In this document: in pieces, positions 1 to 7,869 of the stretch
Layout of the letters: every line of letters begins with the position of its first letter
Position numbering within the stretch: the stretch's first letter is position 1
From: Akkermansiaceae bacterium UBA956
GTDB lineage: Bacteria > Verrucomicrobiota > Verrucomicrobiia > Verrucomicrobiales > Akkermansiaceae
DNA length: 47,072 bases
NCBI GenBank assembly: GCA_002293145.1
Contig: DBCO01000039.1
Location: 1 to 47,072 of the forward strand
Direction: 5' to 3'
Made by a program: the position numbers and the translations under genes
Notes under the pieces: generated by a model
Seen by the model: the letters and a program-made list of their open reading frames with translations, nothing else
Told to the model about the DNA's origin: nothing
Database searches by the model: none

Positions 1-1
1 A

Positions 2-91
2 TGGCGGAGAAGGTGGGATTTGAACCCACGGTGAGTATTACCCCACGTCCGATTTCGAATCGGGTGCCTTAGACCACTCAGCCACCTCTCC
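2..91 (-). tRNA. tRNA-Ser (anticodon CGA)
   Basis: A complete class II tRNA cloverleaf is readable on the minus strand. The 7-bp acceptor stem begins GGAGAGG, and there is a long variable arm, as expected for serine. The anticodon loop TTCGAAA gives anticodon CGA. The T-loop is TTCAAAT. The 3' CCA is encoded (plus-strand tgg at 2-4). The gene sits at the very edge of the window, so its promoter side (positions above 91) is visible but its downstream side is not. Confidence 0.95.
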
Positions 92-221
92 CTGTTTTCC
101 TTGCGGGCGCGAAAATTATCGGTAAGGTGGGGTTTTGTAAAGCAATCTTTTTTGCTTTTTCGGAGGAAATACTTGCCGTATCAGCTCAAGTCTGATGTCT
201 GAAAAATCTTGTTTCTCTACC

Positions 222-1112
222 TCAATACTCCCGCACGACGAGGAAGTCGGCGATTTGGTGTAGGTGGTCGGCTTTTTTGCCAAAGACATCGAGCGCGGCC
301 ATGGCTTTTTTGGTCAGTGCGGCGGCTTCTTTACGGGATTTTTCAAGGCCGACGATGGCGGGGTAGGTGGCCTTGGCGACGTTGGCATCTTTGCCTGCGG
401 TTTTGCCGAGGACTTCTGTGCTTTGGGTGACGTCGAGGATGTCGTCGATGATTTGAAAGGCAAGGCCGAGGCATTGTCCGAAGGTGCTGAGTGCCTCAAG
501 CTTGGCGGGGGAGGCATTGACGGCCATGGCTCCGAGTCGCAGTGAGGTGGTGAGCAGGGCGGCAGTTTTGGCTTTGTGGATGAGTATGAGCTGGGCTTTG
601 GTAAGATCCTTGCCTTCGCCTTCGAGATCCATGACTTGTCCGCCGATGAGGTGGCGACTGCCGCTGGTGAGGGCGAGTTCTTTGATCAAGGAATCGGCTT
701 TGTAGCGTGGTGTGCCGGGGGTTTGGGCGAGGATGAGAAATGCCTCGGTGAGTAGCGCATCGCCGCAGAGTACGGCCATGCCATCGCCAAAAACCTTGTG
801 GCAGGTCGGGCGGCCACGGCGTAGGTCGTCGTCGTCCATGCAGGGGAGGTCATCGTGGACAAGTGAATAGGTATGCAGCACTTCGACGGCACAAGCGGCC
901 GCCATGGCTTTGGCAGGATCACCGCCGCAGGCCTCAGCTGCAGCGAGGCAAAGGATCGGGCGCAGGCGTTTTCCTCCGGCAAAGACCGAGTAGCGCATGG
1001 CTTTGTGAATCGTCTGTGGGGCGATTTTCTCGGCGGGGAGAAATTTGTCCAAAGCGCGATCGACCGCAGCCGCAGTGGTATTGAGATATTTTGTGAAATC
1101 GGCAGTGGTCAT
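222..1112 (-). CDS. ispA: Polyprenyl diphosphate synthase (farnesyl/geranylgeranyl type)
   Basis: This enzyme condenses isopentenyl diphosphate with allylic diphosphates to make short-chain prenyl diphosphates for quinones and undecaprenyl carriers. It acts in the cytoplasm. The 296-residue protein shows the GGKRLRP substrate-binding motif (about 47-53) and the first aspartate-rich motif DDLPCMD (87-93), followed by RRGRPT. The second aspartate-rich motif is DDILD (223-227). Length is typical for IspA-class synthases. It starts 10 bases after the stop of asd, so the two are probably co-transcribed. Product chain length (C15 or C20) cannot be decided from sequence alone. Confidence in the family is very high and in the exact symbol moderate. 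Confidence 0.9.
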   Translation of the reverse strand: MTTADFTKYLNTTAAAVDRALDKFLPAEKIAPQTIHKAMRYSVFAGGKRLRPILCLAAAEACGGDPAKAMAAACAVEVLHTYSLVHDDLPCMDDDDLRRGRPTCHKVFGDGMAVLCGDALLTEAFLILAQTPGTPRYKADSLIKELALTSGSRHLIGGQVMDLEGEGKDLTKAQLILIHKAKTAALLTTSLRLGAMAVNASPAKLEALSTFGQCLGLAFQIIDDILDVTQSTEVLGKTAGKDANVAKATYPAIVGLEKSRKEAAALTKKAMAALDVFGKKADHLHQIADFLVVREY

Positions 1113-1122
1113 ACTCGTTTCG

Positions 1123-2124
1123 TTAGAGGATTTCGGCGATTTGCACGGCGTTCAGGGCGGCACCTTTGCGGACTTGGTCGCCTACAACCCAGAGATCGAG
1201 CGCGTTTTCCAGCACCAGGTTTTGGCGGATGCGGCCGACTAGGCAGTCGTCCTTGCCGGTGGTATCGAGAGGCACGGGGAAAATCCCGTTGGCTGGGTCG
1301 TCACAGAGTTGGATGCCTTTTTTGCCCGCATAAACGGCGCGTGCGGCCTCAGGGGTGATCGGTTTGTCAAAAACGGCGGTGATCGATACCGAATGCGAGC
1401 GATAGACCGGAACGCGGACGCAGGTGCAGGAAACTTTGAGGTCGGGGAGGTCGAGAATTTTTCGGCCCTCGTGCAGCATTTTCAATTCCTCCTTGGTGTA
1501 GCCATTTTCGGTAAAGACATCGACTTGGGGGATCACATTGAAGGCGATCTGGCGCGAATAGACTTTTTGTTCTAAAGGCAGGCCGTGCGTGATGGCGTGG
1601 ACTTGCTGTTCTAGCTCGGCGATGCCTTGGGCGCCACTGCCGGACACAGCTTGGTAGGAGGAGGCGATGATTGATTTCAGGCCAAAGGCTTCATGCAAGG
1701 GTGCCAGTGCCATCAAGGAAATGATGGTGGTGCAGTTCGGATTGGCGATGATGTTTTTCGGGTGATTGCGAGCGGCGGCGGGATTGATCTCGGGCACGAC
1801 GAGAGGCACACCTTCGTCCATACGGAATGCCGATGAGTTATCGATGACCACGCATCCGGCCGCAGCGGCGGAGGGTCCGAATTCTTGGGAAATCGAGCCA
1901 CCAGCGCTGAACAGCGCAATTTCGATGCCGGCGAAGCTATCGTGCGTGAGTTCTTGCACTGCGATCTCTTCTCCGCGGAAAGGAAAAGTTTTCCCCGCTG
2001 AACGTTTCGAGGCCAATAGCGTGAGTTTGCCGATGGGGAAATTTCTTTCCTCAAGGCAGAGACGCATTTCTTCACCAACGGCACCAGTGGCGCCAACGAT
2101 CGCTACATGTTTCAATTCGCTCAT
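1123..2124 (-). CDS. asd: Aspartate-semialdehyde dehydrogenase
   Basis: Converts aspartyl-4-phosphate to aspartate semialdehyde with NADPH, feeding lysine/diaminopimelate, threonine and methionine synthesis. The N-terminal Rossmann motif GATGAVG (about 11-17) and the catalytic cysteine in NPNCTT (C131) are present. A later VRVPVYRSHSVS stretch holds the conserved active-site histidine. The frame stays open for 42 more codons upstream, but the start at 2124 was chosen. The protein (333 aa) then has the usual family length, homology begins immediately, and a good sigma70-like promoter ends just upstream (2149-2176), inside the extended frame. It leads an asd-ispA operon and is divergent from pstS. 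Confidence 0.93.
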   Translation of the reverse strand: MSELKHVAIVGATGAVGEEMRLCLEERNFPIGKLTLLASKRSAGKTFPFRGEEIAVQELTHDSFAGIEIALFSAGGSISQEFGPSAAAAGCVVIDNSSAFRMDEGVPLVVPEINPAAARNHPKNIIANPNCTTIISLMALAPLHEAFGLKSIIASSYQAVSGSGAQGIAELEQQVHAITHGLPLEQKVYSRQIAFNVIPQVDVFTENGYTKEELKMLHEGRKILDLPDLKVSCTCVRVPVYRSHSVSITAVFDKPITPEAARAVYAGKKGIQLCDDPANGIFPVPLDTTGKDDCLVGRIRQNLVLENALDLWVVGDQVRKGAALNAVQIAEIL

Positions 2125-2148
2125 AGACTGTGGGTCAACGGGAGTTGC

Positions 2149-2176
2149 AGAATAACGATTTTTGCAAAACTGGCAA
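2149..2176 (-). promoter_or_regulatory. Predicted sigma70-type promoter of asd-ispA
   Basis: Read on the minus strand, a -35 TTGCCA (2171-2176) and a -10 TATTCT (2149-2154) are separated by 16 bases. Transcription would start near 2142, leaving a leader of about 18 bases before the chosen asd start. No start-proximal Shine-Dalgarno is evident. This is a motif match only. Confidence 0.5.
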
Positions 2177-2247
2177 ATAAATTGCAGTAGAAATTTTGAT
2201 AGATCGGATTTGGCTAAACTGGCGTGCGACAGATTTGAGTGATGTTG

Positions 2248-2269
2248 CATGTGACGAACTTGTCACATG
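2248..2269 (+). promoter_or_regulatory. Pho-box-like operator upstream of pstS
   Basis: A perfect 8-bp inverted repeat, CATGTGAC and GTCACATG, is separated by 6 bases. Read as direct repeats it has the PhoB layout: TGTGAC at 2250 and TGTCAC at 2261, an 11-bp step. The right half matches the second half of the enteric Pho box closely (ACTTGTCACAT against AACTGTCACAT). A further TTGTCA follows at 2277-2282. A closely similar element precedes pstC. Control of phosphate uptake by a PhoB-type response regulator is the natural inference. The phoB/phoR genes are not in the window. Confidence 0.65.
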
Positions 2270-2365
2270 GGTTTAATTGTCAATGTGTCTGTGAAGCGAT
2301 TAGTAATTAACAGGTGCTGCTGAGCAGTCACTCCCCAAGACAACCTACAACAAGATACGATAAAC

Positions 2366-3169
2366 ATGAAAACCATGCAAAATATCATTCTCGCCGCTGT
2401 GCTCACAGCCGTGGGATCCGCCCAAACGATCAGCCTCAAGGGCAGCGACACCCTAGGTGCCAAGCTGATTCCTCAGATGGCGGAGAAATACAAAGCCGAA
2501 GGGCATGCGGACGTGAAGTTCGAGATTGCTGCAGAGGGCTCATCGACAGCTTTTCCAGCTCTAGCCAACGGCACCGCGCAGATTGGCATGTCATCGCGTC
2601 AGATTAAGGAAGAGGAAACGACGGAGTGCAAGACCAAGGGCATCACGCTTCAAGAACACATCGTTTGCTATGATATGCTCAGCGTGATCGTGAACAAAAA
2701 TAGCCCTGTGGCGAATCTCACCAAAGCTCAGGTGGCAAAAATTTTTACCGGTCAAGTCAAAGATTGGGCGGAAATCGGCGGCACTCCCGGCCCCATCTCG
2801 ATCTACACCCGCAATACTTCTTCTGGCACCTACAAGGACTGGCAGAAACTGGCCATGGATGGTCGCGATTACCCCGCAAGCTCGCTGAAAATGGCTGGCA
2901 ATGAGCAAATCGCTCAAGAGGTGGCGAAAAACAAGGGTGGCATCGGCTACGTCGGTCTGGCCTACTCGAAAACTCGCGGTGTGAAAGCCATTAGCATCGA
3001 CGGCATTGCTCCTGTGGCTGACAACAAGAAAACCTACGCATACTCCCGCGAATGTTTCTTGTATGTTCCTGAAAACGCCAGCGCCGCGGTGAATTCGTTC
3101 ATCGAGTTCGTTCACTCGGATTCCGCGCAGAAAGTCGTCGATAGCACCGGATTCATCCACGCGAAATAA
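2366..3169 (+). CDS. pstS: Phosphate ABC transporter substrate-binding protein
   Basis: Periplasmic phosphate-binding protein of the Pst uptake system. The 267-aa product begins with a signal peptide (basic MKTMQN, hydrophobic core, probable cleavage after the SAQ region at about residue 19-20). The mature protein follows with LKGSDTLG, the family's first anion-binding loop. The NTSSGTY segment (about residues 151-157) is the second phosphate-binding loop, and GGIGYVGLAY is a further conserved family motif. It is shorter than E. coli PstS and resembles the compact class seen with Bacillus-type Pst. It is followed by a strong terminator (3193-3226) that should make it the most abundant transcript of the locus. 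Probably induced by phosphate limitation through the Pho box at 2248. Confidence 0.92.
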   Translation: MKTMQNIILAAVLTAVGSAQTISLKGSDTLGAKLIPQMAEKYKAEGHADVKFEIAAEGSSTAFPALANGTAQIGMSSRQIKEEETTECKTKGITLQEHIVCYDMLSVIVNKNSPVANLTKAQVAKIFTGQVKDWAEIGGTPGPISIYTRNTSSGTYKDWQKLAMDGRDYPASSLKMAGNEQIAQEVAKNKGGIGYVGLAYSKTRGVKAISIDGIAPVADNKKTYAYSRECFLYVPENASAAVNSFIEFVHSDSAQKVVDSTGFIHAK

Positions 3170-3192
3170 TCCGCAACTCTGTTTTTCTCCCA

Positions 3193-3226
3193 AACACCGC
3201 AGCAGTTTTAGTTGCGGTGTTTTTTT
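3193..3226 (+). terminator. Intrinsic terminator after pstS
   Basis: A perfect 9-bp stem (AACACCGCA / TGCGGTGTT) with an 11-base loop is followed directly by a run of T residues. It lies 24 bases after the pstS stop and before the second Pho-box-like element, so it separates pstS from pstCAB or lets only part of the transcripts through. Confidence 0.85.
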
Positions 3227-3239
3227 GCCATCAGCTCAA

Positions 3240-3260
3240 TTGTGACAATTTCGTCACATG
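3240..3260 (+). promoter_or_regulatory. Second Pho-box-like operator, upstream of pstC
   Basis: TGTGAC (3241-3246) and GTCACA (3253-3258) form a 6-bp inverted repeat with a 6-base spacer, the same geometry as the element at 2248-2269. As direct repeats, TTGTGAC and TCGTCAC are 11 bp apart, the PhoB spacing. It lies between the pstS terminator and the pstC start, so pstCAB probably has its own phosphate-responsive promoter. Confidence 0.6.
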
Positions 3261-3349
3261 AGCTGAGCACTCTGGGATTGTGCTGTGGCGCGCAATTATT
3301 AGACTACCCGCGCCGCTGGTGCGTTTCTTTTCATCTACCGCTCGATTTC

Positions 3350-5248
3350 ATGCCAACAAACTCCACACCGAAAGCTCCCTCTAGCTTTTCCCGCAAGGGA
3401 TTCTCGTTTGATCGGGTCTTCAAATACTTCTTCGCTTCGAACGCCGGTCTCACCATCGTGATCTTGTTGTTGATCATCGGCTTCCTGCTCAAGGAAGGTT
3501 TGGGATTTTTCCCAGGATATCAACGTGAATTGCAAATCTACCGCATCACGGGGATGGAATACATCGATATTTCGCGGAAAAATCTTACCTCTCATGAGCA
3601 ACTCACCTCGGTAATGAATCGTGCGTATTTCGCTGAGATCAATGGCCTCGCAGATCGAGAATTGCAGCGTTCCACTGAATCCTCCGCAATGGTTTCGCAT
3701 ATCGATGACTTCACCGCCAGTGCGCGTGACCAATACTTCGAAACCATCGAGGACGCGAATCCTGCGCCCGCTTTGATTGAGAGCGCTAAGCAAAAATACG
3801 CCGCGCTACTGCCTCTGGCGATGAAAGAATTACCACTCACGCCGCATCTGAGTGCCGCGGAGCGCCAGCAGATCATTGATGCGATTTTGGCACGGCCGAT
3901 AGATAACGAAGACACGCCTGAGTTGGTCAATCAACTAGCCTCGGAGTATGCGACGGTGCGTGCGAAGTTCGCCACACCACTTGAGCCGATGCGTGCATCA
4001 ATCGATGAATTCGAGGCCCTCGGCGCTGATCTCAGCGCCCGTGTCAGCGAGATGTCCTCCAAGGTGCAAGTCATCAAAGCGGAGTTGAACACCGCCGACA
4101 TTATTGAGCGTGATCGCAAGACACTTCTTGCCGCAGCAGACTCAGCAAAAACGCCAGAAGAGCGTGCACGCTTGATGGCAGAAGCGCAGACTGCTATCGG
4201 CACGGTGCCCGACACTGCCACTCCGCTCAAAGAGTTGCTCTCAGGGAATGAGGCTGGCCAAGAAATGCACCGCAGCATGCACGAGAAAATCAGCGCATGG
4301 AGCAACAACGTCAACGTTGCCTTGACGCAACCTGAAGCGCAACGACTCTATCAAGTAGTCGGAAAAACATTGCCAGTATTTTTAAACGAGTTGTCCGCCA
4401 CACCACAAGCTCTCGCCGCATGGGATGCTGAGAAGCCAGTGAAGCTTGGCACGGCGATTTTCTCCTTTCTCACCGGAAAAGATTGGATCACTGGTGGAGA
4501 GTGGCAGGACTTTTATGGTATTTTGCCGTTGTTTATTGGCTCGTTGATGATCGCAGTTGTCGCCTTGATTTTGGCAGTACCAGCAGGCATCGGAGCGGCA
4601 ATCTACACCAATCAATTTGCCTCGGAACGCGAGCAAAAAATCATCAAGCCGGTGATCGAATTCATTCAAGCGATTCCTTCCGTGGTGCTCGGCTTCATCG
4701 GTATTTTTGTGTTAGGAAATGCGTTGCGTGAACTTTCGATCTCGCCTTCGCTCAGTTGGTTCCCCGGATTTCCGATGGACGAACGCTTGAACATTTTCAC
4801 AGCAGGTTGCTTGCTTGCCCTGATGAGCATTCCGACGATTTTTTCTCTCGCCGAAGATGCGATCAATAATGTCCCTGGAGTTTACTCCGAGGCCTCTGAG
4901 GCGCTCGGTGCATCCAAACTGCAAACGACCTTCCGGGTGGTGGTGCCTGCCGCATTTTCTGGCATCCTTGCCGCGATTTTGTTAGGGTTTGGCCGGGTGA
5001 TCGGCGAGACCATGGTGGTGCTGCTCGTCGCGGGCAATCGCATCAAAATTCCTGACTTCTCTGCGGGCATCGGTGCCTTCTTCCAACCCGCTCACACCAT
5101 GACTGGCATCATTGCACAAGAGCTTGGTGAAGTGCCTCTCGGTAGCGTTCATTACCGTGCGCTCTTCGTGGTAGGCATTCTACTTTTCACGATCGTTCTC
5201 GGCATCAATGCCTTGGCTCATCGCTTCACCCGCAACATGAAACACTAA
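3350..5248 (+). CDS. pstC: Phosphate ABC transporter permease PstC with large extracytoplasmic insertion
   Basis: Inner-membrane permease that, with PstA, forms the phosphate channel. Start 3350 was chosen because the 46 codons upstream overlap the Pho box and have no family character. The 632-aa protein is about twice the usual PstC length. Residues about 30-54 form the first membrane helix. Residues about 55-380 are a hydrophilic, helix-rich segment absent from enteric PstC. From about 385 on it is a normal MetI-like permease with several helices and the EAA-loop motif EASEALGASKLQTTFR that contacts PstB. The insertion should face the periplasm. It is followed by pstA after 6 bases. Confidence 0.88.
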   Translation: MPTNSTPKAPSSFSRKGFSFDRVFKYFFASNAGLTIVILLLIIGFLLKEGLGFFPGYQRELQIYRITGMEYIDISRKNLTSHEQLTSVMNRAYFAEINGLADRELQRSTESSAMVSHIDDFTASARDQYFETIEDANPAPALIESAKQKYAALLPLAMKELPLTPHLSAAERQQIIDAILARPIDNEDTPELVNQLASEYATVRAKFATPLEPMRASIDEFEALGADLSARVSEMSSKVQVIKAELNTADIIERDRKTLLAAADSAKTPEERARLMAEAQTAIGTVPDTATPLKELLSGNEAGQEMHRSMHEKISAWSNNVNVALTQPEAQRLYQVVGKTLPVFLNELSATPQALAAWDAEKPVKLGTAIFSFLTGKDWITGGEWQDFYGILPLFIGSLMIAVVALILAVPAGIGAAIYTNQFASEREQKIIKPVIEFIQAIPSVVLGFIGIFVLGNALRELSISPSLSWFPGFPMDERLNIFTAGCLLALMSIPTIFSLAEDAINNVPGVYSEASEALGASKLQTTFRVVVPAAFSGILAAILLGFGRVIGETMVVLLVAGNRIKIPDFSAGIGAFFQPAHTMTGIIAQELGEVPLGSVHYRALFVVGILLFTIVLGINALAHRFTRNMKH

Positions 5249-5254
5249 GCGTCC

Positions 5255-6391
5255 ATGATCTCCGAAGAAAATCTCATTCGTAAAAAAGGCAAGGAAGGCA
5301 AGCGTGGAAAAGTCGTCGATCGCCTCGTGCGCTCGGCCTTTGCGGGCGTGACCTATGCCATTGTGCTCGTCGCGCTGCTATTGTTTGGCAAAATCATCAA
5401 AGACGGTGCGCCGACATTGTTCACCTCAGAGGCCCCGTTCATCAACGTTTCCTTTTTGCTCGATAAAAATGAAACGCTGCACGTGTTTGATGACGAGCAA
5501 GGCGTGCGCTACAAATTACCTTCGTCCGAGTATAGCGAATTCATCAAGAAAAATGGCGAGGACTCGATCTACAATCACAGCAGCTATTCTTACTCGGGCG
5601 GTGGCATCGTCGGGCCGATTGTGGGCACCTTGCTTCTTACCATTGGTTCGATTATGATAGCCTTGTTCTTCGGTGTCAGCGCAGCGATTTATTTGTCTGA
5701 ATATGCGAAAGAAAGCCCATTCATTCACGCGGTAAGACTGGCGATTCTCAATCTCGCGGGTGTACCATCCATCGTATTTGGCCTCTTCGGTTTCTCAGTT
5801 TTCGTGTTAGCCGTGCCAGTCATTACCGCAGATCCATCGTCGCGTTCGTTGCTCACGATTCCACTTTTCTTTGGCGACTACGTGATGAGTTTCCAAGGCT
5901 GGAACTCTTCGTTGATGGCAGGTTGCGCCACGCTCGCGTGCATGATTCTTCCCGTGATCATCACCGCATCCGAGGAATCATTGAAGGCTGTGCCACAAGG
6001 TTTCCGCGATGCTTCCCTAGCACTGGGCGCCACTCGTTGGCAGACGATTCGCCGCTGTGTCTTGCCATACTCGATGCCGGGCATTCTGACATCGTCGCTG
6101 TTGGCGATCACCCGCGTAGCTGGGGAAACGGCGCCGATCATGTTTACGGCTGCTGTTGCGGCGAAAGATGATTTGCCATGGGAAGGTGCCGATGGCCCCT
6201 TGGATGTTCTTTCGTCTCAAGTGCAAGCATTGCCCTATCACATCTACACCCTTGCAGCGCGGATTCCAAACTCGGAATATACCCAACAGGCGCAGTATGG
6301 CTCGGTGTTTGTCTTCCTCCTACTCGTCGCTATCCTCTCGATCAGCTCGATGGTAATGCGTGCCAAAATGCGCGCGAAACTCAAATGGTAA
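5255..6391 (+). CDS. pstA: Phosphate ABC transporter permease PstA
   Basis: Second permease subunit of the Pst importer. The 378-aa protein has a basic cytoplasmic N terminus (RKKGKEGKRGK), a first helix at about 27-48, and an extracytoplasmic linker of roughly 65 residues. A MetI-like permease domain begins near residue 115. The EAA-type coupling loop is DASLALGATRWQTIRR. It is somewhat longer than the common 280-300 aa. It lies 6 bases after pstC. Its stop is followed after 13 bases by the pstB ATG at 6405. Confidence 0.9.
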   Translation: MISEENLIRKKGKEGKRGKVVDRLVRSAFAGVTYAIVLVALLLFGKIIKDGAPTLFTSEAPFINVSFLLDKNETLHVFDDEQGVRYKLPSSEYSEFIKKNGEDSIYNHSSYSYSGGGIVGPIVGTLLLTIGSIMIALFFGVSAAIYLSEYAKESPFIHAVRLAILNLAGVPSIVFGLFGFSVFVLAVPVITADPSSRSLLTIPLFFGDYVMSFQGWNSSLMAGCATLACMILPVIITASEESLKAVPQGFRDASLALGATRWQTIRRCVLPYSMPGILTSSLLAITRVAGETAPIMFTAAVAAKDDLPWEGADGPLDVLSSQVQALPYHIYTLAARIPNSEYTQQAQYGSVFVFLLLVAILSISSMVMRAKMRAKLKW

Positions 6392-6404
6392 ATCTTTTCT
6401 TCAC

Positions 6405-7163
6405 ATGAATCACGCGATCCAGATTGAAAACCTGTGCTTTTCCTATGACACCAAGCAGGCGCTTTTTGATGTAAATATGGACATCCCAGCCAACGAGGTT
6501 ACGGCTCTGATTGGACCCTCCGGCTGTGGAAAATCGACTTTGCTGCGCTGCATCAATCGCATTAATGATCGCATTCCCGCTGCACGTGTGACCTCAGGTT
6601 CGGTGAAAATTCACGGCATCGATGTGATGCGCCGCGACATCGACTTACTGCAACTGCGCCGCCACGTCGGCATGGTGTTCCAGAAATACAATCCCTTTGC
6701 GAAGACGATTTTTGAGAATGTTGCCTACAGCTCGCGCATTGCCGGCATCAAGGATAAGTCGGTGCTCGCCGATACGGTGGAAAAGTCGCTGCGCGATGCG
6801 GCACTGTGGGAGGATGTGAAAGATCGCTTGCATGAAAGTGCCTTTGGGCTCTCAGGTGGACAGCAGCAGCGTTTGTGCATTGCTCGTGCGATCGCCAACC
6901 AACCGGAAATTTTGCTGATGGATGAACCATGCGCCGCGCTTGATCCGTTGGCTACCTTAAAGATCGAAGAGCTCATTCAGGATTTGAAGAAAAAATTCAC
7001 CATCGTCATCGTCACTCATAACATGGCGCAAGCGAGTCGATGCTCGGACAAAACGGCATTCATGTATCTGGGTAAGCTAATCGAGTTTGATGATACCATG
7101 AGCATTTTCTCCAATCCCCAGGAAAAGCAAACCGAGCAATACATCAGTGGCTCATTTGGTTGA
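6405..7163 (+). CDS. pstB: Phosphate ABC transporter ATP-binding protein
   Basis: ATPase that powers phosphate import by PstC/PstA at the cytoplasmic membrane face. Walker A is GPSGCGKST, the signature is LSGGQQQRLCIARAIA, and Walker B is ILLMDEPCAALDP. The switch histidine is in IVTHNMAQASR. The ATG at 6405 gives 252 aa, standard for PstB. A longer frame from 6360 would overlap pstA without adding conserved sequence. The bases before the start (cttttcttcac) contain no Shine-Dalgarno. No phoU follows, which is a common but not universal arrangement. Confidence 0.95.
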   Translation: MNHAIQIENLCFSYDTKQALFDVNMDIPANEVTALIGPSGCGKSTLLRCINRINDRIPAARVTSGSVKIHGIDVMRRDIDLLQLRRHVGMVFQKYNPFAKTIFENVAYSSRIAGIKDKSVLADTVEKSLRDAALWEDVKDRLHESAFGLSGGQQQRLCIARAIANQPEILLMDEPCAALDPLATLKIEELIQDLKKKFTIVIVTHNMAQASRCSDKTAFMYLGKLIEFDDTMSIFSNPQEKQTEQYISGSFG

Positions 7164-7254
7164 TAGATTGCCCCACAAAGTTTAGGCGATGGATGCCACT
7201 GCACAGAGAAACTATGCTGGCATGCTTTTAAAACTTATGTGGTGTTTCACAGGC

Positions 7255-7869
7255 TTATTCTTTGGGCCAATCTGTAGGGCTAAAACCTAATGATTCAAGA
7301 CTGTTTCGGAATTCTTTGACTAGCTTTCTGAAAGATCGGCATCTCTTATAAACTGCTACAAGATCGATTTTCGAAGAATATCTTGGTTGATCAGTTCTCT
7401 CGTCGTATGGATACTTTAGTCCAAGATGCTCTTCCAATTTCTCTTTAGCACCACGTGGAGATTCTGGTTCATCAGGATAGGGTAGAACATTTCCTAAAGT
7501 TTCAGCAGAAGCAAGAAACCATGCCTCGTATTCTCGGACGGCAAAAACTAGGCCAACTGATGAAAAGCCAGTGGCATTGATTAGAGAAGGCACCACGCTT
7601 TCAGAGACTTGCTTAGCGCAATCATCATCTAAATCCAAAATTACTAATAAAGCAGTCGCGCCTTCATTTCGGGCATGACCACTTGCTTTCGAAAACGCTG
7701 GCCCGGGCTTCCATTGTTGGCCATCTTTTCGAATCAATTGGCTCGATGGATATCGCCCTGGACGTAAAATTACATCGTCGTAGATCTCGAAACATTCTTG
7801 TGCGATTCTGCGTAGTAGAACGGGGACAGCTTCATACTCGCCGTGACCTTCAACGATTGGCTTAATCAT
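7255..7869 (-). CDS. DUF4276-family TOPRIM-like protein, partner of the upstream ATPase
   Basis: 204 aa. The N terminus reads IVEGHGEYEAVPVLLRRI, characteristic of DUF4276 proteins. The glutamate (E7), followed about 90 residues later by VILDLDDD, fits the E...DxD layout of TOPRIM nuclease/primase folds. Its ATG overlaps the stop of the ATPase gene in an ATGA junction, so translation is almost certainly coupled. By analogy with OLD, Gabija and PARIS pairs (ATPase plus TOPRIM), a nuclease effector role in phage or plasmid defence is a reasonable inference, not shown. The base composition is clearly more AT-rich than the flanking pst and sulfatase genes, suggesting acquisition by transfer. Confidence 0.8.
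   Translation of the reverse strand: MIKPIVEGHGEYEAVPVLLRRIAQECFEIYDDVILRPGRYPSSQLIRKDGQQWKPGPAFSKASGHARNEGATALLVILDLDDDCAKQVSESVVPSLINATGFSSVGLVFAVREYEAWFLASAETLGNVLPYPDEPESPRGAKEKLEEHLGLKYPYDERTDQPRYSSKIDLVAVYKRCRSFRKLVKEFRNSLESLGFSPTDWPKE

Noticed and set aside
2591..3193. 200-codon frame antisense to pstS
   Set aside because: Overlaps pstS and its terminator, with no recognisable protein character.
7172..7243. Bidirectional terminator between pstB and the DUF4276 gene
   Set aside because: CCACAAAGTTT and AAACTTATGTGG pair imperfectly over a 49-base loop and no proper T-run follows. Too weak to call.
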